Assembly (NCBI GenBank): GCA_946538475.1
Contig: CAMNGN010000101.1
Location: 1-7,295, forward strand
From: an uncultured Blautia sp.
Lineage (GTDB): Bacteria > Bacillota > Clostridia > Lachnospirales > Lachnospiraceae
Length of the DNA stretch: 7,295 bases
Reading direction: 5' to 3'
Shown here: positions 1 to 5,895 of the stretch, in pieces
How the letters are laid out: each line of letters opens with the position of its first letter
Position numbering within the stretch: the first letter of the stretch is position 1
Translations under genes and position numbers: made by a program
Notes under the pieces: model-generated
Told to the model about the DNA's origin: nothing
The model's database searches: none
What the model saw: only the letters and a program-made list of their open reading frames with translations

Positions 1-31
1 CCCTGTCTTGCGAAAATACGAAAATCCGACA

Positions 32-61
32 GTTATATTTGTTTAATTTTTCGCTTGACAA
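32..61 (-). promoter_or_regulatory. Possible divergent promoter reading leftward out of the window
   Basis: On the minus strand, TTGTCA (plus 56-61) and TATAAC (plus 32-37) each match the sigma-A consensus at 5 of 6 positions, with an 18-bp spacer. The -35 overlaps the -35 of the rightward promoter, so the two would be back to back. Such an arrangement is common when a regulator gene is divergent from the exporter it controls, but no part of such a gene is visible in the first 30 bases. AT-rich DNA yields such matches by chance, so this call is weak. Confidence 0.3.
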
Positions 62-82
62 GTCATCGAATACCAATAAAAT
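55..82 (+). promoter_or_regulatory. Sigma-A-type promoter of the ABC exporter operon
   Basis: A perfect -35 box TTGACA (55-60) is followed after 16 bp by TAAAAT (77-82), a 5 of 6 match to TATAAT. Transcription would start near base 89, giving a leader of about 96 nt before the ATPase start codon. It is the best promoter match I found upstream of the operon, and it lies directly upstream of a perfect dyad, as expected for a repressible promoter. The spacer is one base shorter than optimal. Confidence 0.65.
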
Positions 83-89
83 ATAGCTT

Positions 90-105
90 GTTAGAAATAT
101 CTAAC
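90..105. promoter_or_regulatory. Operator-like dyad at the predicted transcription start
   Basis: GTTAGA (90-95) and TCTAAC (100-105) are perfect inverted repeats around the 4-base centre AATA. The dyad begins one base after the predicted start site (about 89), a classic position for a repressor. The TTAG...CTAA form resembles sites of MarR/SlyA-type dimers, but the regulator family cannot be read from this alone. As an RNA hairpin it would be weak (six pairs, AT-rich), so a DNA-binding role is more likely. Confidence 0.5.
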
Positions 106-110
106 TCAAA

Positions 111-120
111 AAGATATCTT
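111..120. repeat. 10-bp palindrome in the exporter leader, possible second operator half
   Basis: AAGATATCTT is a perfect self-complementary palindrome. It shares ATATCT with the dyad at 90-105, and the two ATATCT copies (97-102 and 114-119) are 17 bp apart. It may be a secondary binding site for the same regulator, but short palindromes are expected by chance in AT-rich DNA. Confidence 0.25.
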
Positions 121-149
121 AGTAATTTTATGCTATGTATCACTATCAT

Positions 150-171
150 ATTCAACAATTCAATTATTCAA
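150..171 (+). repeat. Triple ATTCAA repeat with 8-bp period before the ribosome-binding site
   Basis: ATTCAA occurs at 150-155, 158-163 and 166-171, exactly 8 bp apart, ending directly against the AAAGGAG Shine-Dalgarno sequence (173-179). The spacers differ (CA, TT), so only the hexamers are conserved. In the transcript this is an unstructured A/U-rich stretch that could help ribosome loading. No specific function is known to me. Confidence 0.45.
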
Positions 172-184
172 TAAAGGAGTCCCT

Positions 185-883
185 ATGATTATCGAATTTG
201 AAGACGTATCCCGTGTCTACCGAAACGGTGAACATGAACAGCGCGCACTGGACCATGCATCTTTAAGTCTGCCGGAAGGCAAATTTATCGTTGTACTGGG
301 TCCCAGCGGTGCAGGAAAAAGTACCTTGTTAAACCTTCTGGGCGGACTTGACAGTCCTACATCCGGTACCATCCGGGTTGACGGGAAGGATATCTCGACC
401 CTCACAGCCAACGAACTGGCAGATTACCGGGCGGCTACTGTCGGTTTTGTTTTTCAGTCCTACAATCTGATCCCTACACTGACAGTGATCGAAAATGTAG
501 CGCTTGTAAAAGATATAGCCCCCAATCCCTTAAGCAGCCATGACATGCTTGCTGCCGTCGGTCTTTCGGATCACATCCACAATTTTCCCAACGAGCTCTC
601 CGGCGGCGAACAGCAGAGAGTTTCCATCGCAAGAGCCCTGGCCAAAAATCCGAAGATTCTCCTCTGTGACGAACCTACCGGAGCTTTGGATTCCGAGACC
701 GGCGTCATGGTCCTTAAGCTGCTTCTCTCCATGGCCCGGGATATGCATAAAACGATCATCATCGTAACACACAACCAGAATATTGCCAAAATGGCGGATC
801 TTGTAGTCCGCGTAAAGAACGGCAAAATCGTTTCCTGTGAAGAACAGGCGAATCCTCTGAACGTGGAGGAGGTGGACTGGTAA
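185..883 (+). CDS. ABC transporter ATP-binding protein, MacB/LolD (type VII) family
   Basis: This is the cytoplasmic ATPase that powers the FtsX-type permease encoded next. All nucleotide-binding motifs are intact: Walker A GPSGAGKST at residues 39-47, Q-loop Q91, signature LSGGE at 138-142, Walker B ILLCDEP at 158-164, D-loop ALD at 167-169 and the switch histidine H196. The stretch after the Q-loop (FQSYNLIPTLTVIENV) is typical of the MacB/LolD/YknY family, and 232 aa is the usual length. Start 185 is supported by AAAGGAG at 173-179, five bases upstream. The gene ends one base before the permease start, so the two are co-translated. These exporters move lipids, peptides or antibiotics, or act mechanically across the membrane; the substrate cannot be told from the sequence. 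Regulation is probably through the dyad at 90-105. Confidence 0.96.
   Translation: MIIEFEDVSRVYRNGEHEQRALDHASLSLPEGKFIVVLGPSGAGKSTLLNLLGGLDSPTSGTIRVDGKDISTLTANELADYRAATVGFVFQSYNLIPTLTVIENVALVKDIAPNPLSSHDMLAAVGLSDHIHNFPNELSGGEQQRVSIARALAKNPKILLCDEPTGALDSETGVMVLKLLLSMARDMHKTIIIVTHNQNIAKMADLVVRVKNGKIVSCEEQANPLNVEEVDW
867..873 (+). promoter_or_regulatory. Perfect Shine-Dalgarno AGGAGGT for the permease, inside the ATPase gene
   Basis: AGGAGGT matches the anti-Shine-Dalgarno core exactly. It lies 11 bases before the permease ATG at 885 and within the last codons of the ATPase. This supports ATG 885 as the start and indicates coupled translation of the two subunits. Confidence 0.8.
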
Positions 884-884
884 A

Positions 885-3182
885 ATGCTGAAAAGAAAAC
901 TGCTCCGCACATTCCTGCGTTACAAAGCCCAGTTCATCTCGATGATCGTTATGATCGCCCTGGGCATCGGCGTATTTGTCGGCTTTAACATGGAATGGTA
1001 CAGCCTGGAAAAAGATGTGGATTTCATTTTCGATAAAACCGGCTTTTCCGATTACCGCATCTTCTCGGAAAAAGGGTTCTCGGAGGAGGATCTTGAGGCG
1101 GTCCGCTCCATCGACGGCGTGACGGATGCCACCCGCTTTCTGACCGTCAATGCGGGGGTAAAAGACAGTACCGATGTCATTGCCATTGCCGTCAGCGAAA
1201 ACATCAACGTATCCGGTGTTTACCTCATGGACGGTGAACCTTACGATGCCGAGAGCAAAGACGGCATCTGGCTCTCGGATCAATATGCCGAAGCGAACGA
1301 CGTTTCTATCGGCGATAGCCTGACACTTACGTACAAAACCCTGACCGTTACAGGAACTGTCAAGGGTCTTATTAAAGCATCCGAATTCATGATCTGCGTT
1401 CCCGATGAGACCCAGCTCATGCCTGATTTCCACTCCTACGGATTTGCCTACATTTCCCCGGAGATGCTGACGGATATCATCCCCGCCATCTTCAGGAACT
1501 TTATCGGCAACAATCTGTATTATCAGATCAATGTTAGGTCCGATATGGAAAAGGCGCCTTTTGTAGAAGAAGTCGACAAAGCCCTCGGCAAGACCTTCCT
1601 GGTACTTTCCAAGGATGAAAACATCTCCTATTCCGAATCCAGGGGAGAGATCGAGGAAGGCAAGACCATGGGAAGTATTCTTCCTGTTCTGTTTCTTGCG
1701 ATCGCGATCCTGACCATGGTTACCACCATGCACCGCATCACAGCAAACGAAAAAACCCAGATCGGTACCTTAAAGGCTCTGGGTTTTCATGACAGCCGGA
1801 TCCTCCGGCACTATTGCTCATACGCTTTGGTCATCGGCCTTCTCGGAACCGCGCTCGGCATCGGAATCGGATATCTTCTCGGCTGGTATATCTTAAGTCC
1901 CGGCGGTGCAATGGCAACTTATATCGACCTTCCGTACTGGAATTTGTATGTCCCTTCCTTCTGCTGGATAATCCTGATTATAATGAATGTTTTTCTGGTT
2001 GTGATCGGATTCTTTTCCGTCCGTCAGATGCTGAAGGGCACCGCAGCAGATGCGCTTCGTCCCTACACGCCCAAAAAGATCCGGCACCTGGCGCTGGAAG
2101 AGACCAAAGCCTTCAAAAAGCTGGGTTTCGGAACCAAATGGAACCTTCGGGATCTTCTGCGCCACAAGGCAAGATCCTTTATGACACTCTTCGGGATCGT
2201 CGGATGCATGATCCTGCTGGTGGGCGGCCTCGGTATGAACGATACCATGAAAGCCTTTATGCAGTCCTTCTACGAAGATGCCATCAACTACGAAAACCGG
2301 ATCAATCTGGATTCGGAGACTGTCAAAAACAGTGAAGCTTTACAGATGGCAGAGCAGTATGACGGAGACTGGTGTTCTTCCTCCAGTGTTCAGATGGGTG
2401 ACAAGGCTATTGGACTCGAGATCTATCACATCACCCACGATTATGTACGTTTTCCGGATGAAGGCGATGGTTATATGACTCTCTCCGATGACGGTGTGTA
2501 CATCTGCAGCCGTATTTCCCGGGATTACGACCTTTCCGTCGGGGATTCCTTCTCATTTTCGCCCTACGGAAGTGACGATACCTATACAGCCGTCGTGGCG
2601 GGAATCGGCAGGTCCATGTCGGAGAGTATCGTCATGAACGATGTTTATGCCTCTTCGCTCGGAATCGACTATACCATCAATACGATTTTCACCAACGAAC
2701 AGGATATCGCTACCGGTGGTCAAATACTGAACGTTCAGACCAAGAGCGCTATCATGGATTCCTTTGACACCTTCCTCAATCTGATGAATGTAATGATCGT
2801 CCTTCTTGTCGTAGCAGCTATTACCCTGAGCCTTGTGGTGCTCTACAACCTTGGCGTCATGAGCTATACCGAGCGCTACCGCGAGATGGCGACCCTCAAA
2901 GTGGTCGGATTTAAGGACAAAAAAATAGCCGGTCTTCTGATCAGCCAGAACCTCTGGCTTACAGTGATCGGTATCCTCATTGGAATTCCCGCAGGGGTCG
3001 GTGTTCTTCAGTACCTGCTTAACGCTCTGGCATCCGAATATGAACTGCGCCTTGTTCTCGGTCCCATCACCTACCTTGTCAGTATATTGCTGACTTTCCT
3101 GGTTTCCCTTGCCGTAGGTCTGATGGTCGCCCGGAAGAATCGAACTATCGATATGGTGGCGGCTTTGAAAACAGAAGAATGA
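885..3182 (+). CDS. ABC transporter permease with two FtsX domains
   Basis: This is the membrane subunit of the exporter, 765 aa. I read eight hydrophobic segments at about residues 14-35, 264-283, 313-337, 356-378, 432-450, 632-655, 690-712 and 727-748. They form two repeats of a 1+3 plan, each with a large extracellular MacB-PCD-like domain (about 36-263 and 451-631). Each FtsX domain carries the cytoplasmic coupling motif: IGTLKALGFHDSRI near 293-306 and EMATLKVVGFKDKKI near 667-681. The first extracellular domain has the typical SIGDSLTL pattern (141-148), echoed as SVGDSFSF at 551-558, which supports an internal duplication. The N-terminus is basic, with no cleavable signal. Such double-length permeases are common in Clostridia and often act as one chain with a dimer of the ATPase. 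This is not the BceB layout, which has ten membrane segments and a single large loop. The substrate is unknown. Confidence 0.94.
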   Translation: MLKRKLLRTFLRYKAQFISMIVMIALGIGVFVGFNMEWYSLEKDVDFIFDKTGFSDYRIFSEKGFSEEDLEAVRSIDGVTDATRFLTVNAGVKDSTDVIAIAVSENINVSGVYLMDGEPYDAESKDGIWLSDQYAEANDVSIGDSLTLTYKTLTVTGTVKGLIKASEFMICVPDETQLMPDFHSYGFAYISPEMLTDIIPAIFRNFIGNNLYYQINVRSDMEKAPFVEEVDKALGKTFLVLSKDENISYSESRGEIEEGKTMGSILPVLFLAIAILTMVTTMHRITANEKTQIGTLKALGFHDSRILRHYCSYALVIGLLGTALGIGIGYLLGWYILSPGGAMATYIDLPYWNLYVPSFCWIILIIMNVFLVVIGFFSVRQMLKGTAADALRPYTPKKIRHLALEETKAFKKLGFGTKWNLRDLLRHKARSFMTLFGIVGCMILLVGGLGMNDTMKAFMQSFYEDAINYENRINLDSETVKNSEALQMAEQYDGDWCSSSSVQMGDKAIGLEIYHITHDYVRFPDEGDGYMTLSDDGVYICSRISRDYDLSVGDSFSFSPYGSDDTYTAVVAGIGRSMSESIVMNDVYASSLGIDYTINTIFTNEQDIATGGQILNVQTKSAIMDSFDTFLNLMNVMIVLLVVAAITLSLVVLYNLGVMSYTERYREMATLKVVGFKDKKIAGLLISQNLWLTVIGILIGIPAGVGVLQYLLNALASEYELRLVLGPITYLVSILLTFLVSLAVGLMVARKNRTIDMVAALKTEE

Positions 3183-3206
3183 AACAGAGGTGCGAAAACA
3201 CACGGC

Positions 3207-3229
3207 GTCACAGGGACAGGTTTTCTGAC
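3207..3229. repeat. Possible degenerate palindromic-repeat remnant
   Basis: GTCA (3207-3210) and TGAC (3226-3229) flank a core containing GGGACAGGTTTTCT. The layout (GGGAC, then GTTTTCT, then TGAC) recalls the GGGGACGTTTCT...TGACCC unit of the palindrome at the right end of the window, but the identity is partial. It also sits between the arms CACACGG (3199-3205) and CCGTGTG (3258-3264), which could pair as a long-loop stem. Whether it is a decayed copy of a dispersed repeat is inference. Confidence 0.3.
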
Positions 3230-3241
3230 TCTCGGCTCATG

Positions 3242-3271
3242 TTTACAAAAACATCCCCCGTGTGATATAAT
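3242..3271 (+). promoter_or_regulatory. Extended -10 promoter of the kinase and binding-protein operon
   Basis: TTTACA (3242-3247, 5 of 6 match) is separated by 18 bp from a perfect TATAAT (3266-3271), which is preceded by TGA to give the extended -10 form TGATATAAT (3263-3271). The start site would be near 3278, leaving a leader of about 77 nt. This shows that the kinase operon can be transcribed independently of the exporter. The -35 lies inside the dyad ATGTTT-ACAA-AAACAT (3239-3254), and the -10 overlaps the left arm of GATATAAT...ATTATATC (3264-3271 and 3282-3289), so regulator binding is plausible. The second dyad followed by six T residues (3290-3295) also looks like a weak terminator, but its stem is almost all A-T. 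Confidence 0.7.
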
Positions 3272-3302
3272 TAATTACTTGATTATATCTTTTTTCTCCC
3301 CG

Positions 3303-3319
3303 CAGATGCTGCGCATCTG
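3303..3319 (+). promoter_or_regulatory. Small hairpin in the kinase leader
   Basis: CAGATGC (3303-3309) and GCATCTG (3313-3319) form seven perfect pairs around a TGC loop, with a possible added G-U pair at 3302/3320. No T-run follows, so it is not an intrinsic terminator. It lies about 20 bases before the Shine-Dalgarno sequence, in the predicted 5' leader, where it could stabilise the transcript or influence translation. It could also be a DNA-binding dyad. Confidence 0.4.
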
Positions 3320-3340
3320 TAATCATGACCCGGCTGTTTA

Positions 3341-3347
3341 AGGGAGG
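3341..3347 (+). promoter_or_regulatory. Ribosome-binding site that sets the kinase start
   Basis: AGGGAGG lies seven bases before ATG 3355. The in-frame ATG ten codons earlier (3325) has no Shine-Dalgarno sequence and would put a non-hydrophobic extension before MKKTLIF. The site therefore favours 3355 as the start. Confidence 0.8.
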
Positions 3348-3354
3348 CCCGAGC

Positions 3355-5895
3355 ATGAAGAAGACTTTGATTTTCATTCTCAACACGATCATTATCGCTG
3401 CCATACTGATCTTTGTTGCACTATATTCCCAATACACGAACAAGGACGTTTATCAAAGACAGATAAGTCATTTTGAGAACACGACAGTGTCCATGGAACA
3501 TGTGACGGAAAACTATCTGGAAGGTGAACAGCACATTTGCGATGTATGGGCTCGATATATCAATAACAAGGCCATGACCATGGAAGAAGCCGCCGATTTT
3601 ATCCGCAACACTCATGTGCTCGCAAATGCTTCGGCGCATCTGCTTTCGCTTGATACGCTCACAGGTCTCTCAACGCGCCCGAAACAGGGCACGGACGATG
3701 ACTATGCTGTTTCCTATAAAAATATAGACCTTCTTAAAGACGTCAGCTGGATTGCCGGAGTCGGGGAATCGATCAATATCACCCGCGCTTACACCAATCC
3801 AATAAACGGCGAGCAGTCACTGGCTTTTTGCAACAGAGTTGCATTGTTCGATCCCGAAAATAACGCTCCTTTAGCCGCAATCCTGCTGCGTGTAATTCCC
3901 ATTTCAGAAATTGAAAAAAGATGGATTTTTCCACAGGTAGAGTTTGAAAATGCCGAGCTCTCCATGATCGACACCAACGGTGATTATATTCTCAAAGGCT
4001 ACAGCTTTAAAAATTCCAGCTTTTTTGAGTTCTATAAATCCTATAATCCCACAGATCCCGCATCGTCGAAGGACCTGTTCGACAGGATCACTTCATCGAC
4101 AGGTTCCATATCCATGATCGACTCGCACGGGCAGGAATGCATACTTGCCTTTACTCCCATCAAGTCCACCTCCGGATGGACACTGCTGGGCCTTATGTCG
4201 GCAAGGGATCTCAATATAGATAAAGAAAACTGGCTTCCGGTATGGATCATTTCTGCCGGTTTACTGATCCTGTTCCTTTTTGACCTGCTTTATATGCAGA
4301 GTCTGAACAGGAGCCTTCAGGTCGCGGCCATGGAGGCTGAATACGCCAACAAAGCAAAGACAGATTTTCTCTCCACCATGTCCCACGACATTCGCACGCC
4401 GATGAATGCTATCATTGGCCTTACGACCATCGCCGAAAAAAATCTTAAGGATGTGGACTCAACAAGGGAAAACCTCAGGAAAATCAGTCTTGCGGGCAAT
4501 CACCTTCTGACGCTGATCAACGATATTCTGGATATATCCAAGGTGGAAAGCGGCAAATTGAAATTGAGTCCGCTGACGTTCTCCATTGTTGAGACAGTGG
4601 AGAATCTGGTAAACCTTTCACAGCCGATGGTCAAGGAAAAGAATCTTGAATTCTACTTCCATATCAATCGGATAGAAAAGGAATACCTGTACGCAGATCA
4701 GCTCCGTCTGAACCAGATCTATATCAATATACTCTCCAATGCCATCAAGTACACCGAACCCGGCGGACGGGTCGGTGTGGAGCTGCGCGAAGAAGAGAGC
4801 GCTCTGTCCGGCTGTGTAAGGCTGACCTATGTTGTCGCTGATACAGGCATCGGTATGAGCCCGGAATTCATGGCGACCATGTATCAGGCCTTCTCGCGTC
4901 AGACAGACAGCCGTGTCAACAGCATTCAGGGAACCGGCCTTGGTCTGGCCATCACAAAACAGATGGTTGAACTGATGGGCGGAACGATCGATTGTGAGAG
5001 TGAGCAGGGCAAAGGAACAACCTTCACTGTCGTACTGGATATCCCTGTGGCTGACAGGCAGAGGGATGATATGCATCTGGATTCTGTCGATGTTCTGCTT
5101 ATTGACGACGATGAGATCCTTCTCCGGACGGAATCGGATATACTTGAATCCCTGGGGGCTGCCGTAGAACAGGCGCACAGTGGAGCGGAAGCGCTAAAGA
5201 TGATCGGCGGCAGACATGAAGGCGGAAACGATTACAGCATCATTATCATCGACTGGAAGATGCCGGAAGCAGATGGTATTGAGACGATTCGGCGGATCCG
5301 CGCAGAAGTGGACGCAGACATCCCAATCCTGCTGATCTCCGCATACGACTGGTCGGACATTGAGGAATTGGCTAAAGAGGCAGGCGCGAACGACTTTGTC
5401 AGCAAGCCCCTCTTCCGCTCCACCCTCTATGATAAGATCAATGCGCTTCTTGGCGCAGAATCCAAATCCGTCGAACCGGAAGACGATTATTCAGACCTGG
5501 CAGGGCTGCATATCCTGGTTGCGGAAGATAACGACATCAACTGGGAAATCATATCCGCTATGCTCAGCATGTTCGGCATCACAAGCGAACGCGCGGAAAA
5601 CGGCCGTGTCTGCGTGGAGATGATGCGCACAGCTGAGGACGACCGCTACACACTGATCTTTATGGATATACAGATGCCGGAGATGAACGGCCTCGACGCG
5701 ACCCGGGAGATCCGTAAACTGGAAAATCCCCGGATATCTTCCATTCCGATCATTGCAATGACGGCAGACGCATTCTCCGAAAACGTCATGGAATGCATGA
5801 ACGCAGGAATGAACGGGCATATTGCAAAGCCCATTGATATCAAATTGGTCATCAAGGAGATTCGAAGGATCAAGGAAGGAAGGGAACAGTTATGA
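3355..5895 (+). CDS. Hybrid sensor histidine kinase: Cache-like sensor, HisKA, HATPase, two receiver domains
   Basis: An 846-aa membrane sensor. Residues 4-24 and about 293-314 are membrane segments enclosing an extracellular region of about 270 aa. The pattern there (AYTNPINGEQSL, then ELSMIDTNGDYILKG) fits a double Cache domain, a fold that binds small molecules or contacts binding proteins. A short helix without a clear HAMP domain leads to the H-box FLSTMSHDIRTP with phospho-acceptor H344. The ATPase domain has N462 (N-box), DTGIG at 496-500 and GTGLG at 526-530. Receiver 1 has acidic D584-D586, phospho-acceptor D633, S662 and K684. Receiver 2 has E724/D725, phospho-acceptor D771, T803 and K825. 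Both look functional. The chain ends after receiver 2 with no Hpt, DNA-binding or cyclic-di-GMP domain, so the signal must pass to another protein. Its stop overlaps the next start by 4 bp (ATGA). Confidence 0.95.
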   Translation: MKKTLIFILNTIIIAAILIFVALYSQYTNKDVYQRQISHFENTTVSMEHVTENYLEGEQHICDVWARYINNKAMTMEEAADFIRNTHVLANASAHLLSLDTLTGLSTRPKQGTDDDYAVSYKNIDLLKDVSWIAGVGESINITRAYTNPINGEQSLAFCNRVALFDPENNAPLAAILLRVIPISEIEKRWIFPQVEFENAELSMIDTNGDYILKGYSFKNSSFFEFYKSYNPTDPASSKDLFDRITSSTGSISMIDSHGQECILAFTPIKSTSGWTLLGLMSARDLNIDKENWLPVWIISAGLLILFLFDLLYMQSLNRSLQVAAMEAEYANKAKTDFLSTMSHDIRTPMNAIIGLTTIAEKNLKDVDSTRENLRKISLAGNHLLTLINDILDISKVESGKLKLSPLTFSIVETVENLVNLSQPMVKEKNLEFYFHINRIEKEYLYADQLRLNQIYINILSNAIKYTEPGGRVGVELREEESALSGCVRLTYVVADTGIGMSPEFMATMYQAFSRQTDSRVNSIQGTGLGLAITKQMVELMGGTIDCESEQGKGTTFTVVLDIPVADRQRDDMHLDSVDVLLIDDDEILLRTESDILESLGAAVEQAHSGAEALKMIGGRHEGGNDYSIIIIDWKMPEADGIETIRRIRAEVDADIPILLISAYDWSDIEELAKEAGANDFVSKPLFRSTLYDKINALLGAESKSVEPEDDYSDLAGLHILVAEDNDINWEIISAMLSMFGITSERAENGRVCVEMMRTAEDDRYTLIFMDIQMPEMNGLDATREIRKLENPRISSIPIIAMTADAFSENVMECMNAGMNGHIAKPIDIKLVIKEIRRIKEGREQL
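5874..5895 (+). promoter_or_regulatory. Translational coupling site between kinase and binding protein
   Basis: The purine-rich run GGAAGGAAGGG (5874-5884) ends seven bases before ATG 5892. That ATG overlaps the kinase TGA stop (5893-5895) as ATGA. Ribosomes finishing the kinase can restart at once, pointing to linked production of the two proteins. It also supports 5892 as the binding-protein start. Confidence 0.75.

Noticed and set aside
759..1733. A long open frame of 324 codons on the minus strand
   Set aside because: It lies antisense to the permease and the ATPase end, has no recognisable domain and a low-complexity His/Gly/Asp-rich make-up typical of a shadow of real coding sequence, while the + strand frame carries clear FtsX motifs.
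3264..3295. Intrinsic terminator of the exporter operon (inverted repeat plus six T)
   Set aside because: The stem is nearly all A-T with a 10-base gap between perfect arms, and its left arm contains a perfect extended -10. A promoter explains the sequence better, although a weak terminator cannot be excluded.
3325..3354. Earlier in-frame ATG for the kinase, adding ten residues
   Set aside because: It has no Shine-Dalgarno sequence, whereas ATG 3355 has AGGGAGG seven bases upstream and begins a typical MKK signal-anchor.
185..5895. A Bce-type antibiotic-sensing module (ABC transporter plus kinase)
   Set aside because: Bce kinases are small with almost no extracellular domain, and BceB has ten membrane segments. 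Here the kinase has a large Cache-like sensor and its own promoter, and the permease has a 4+4 layout.
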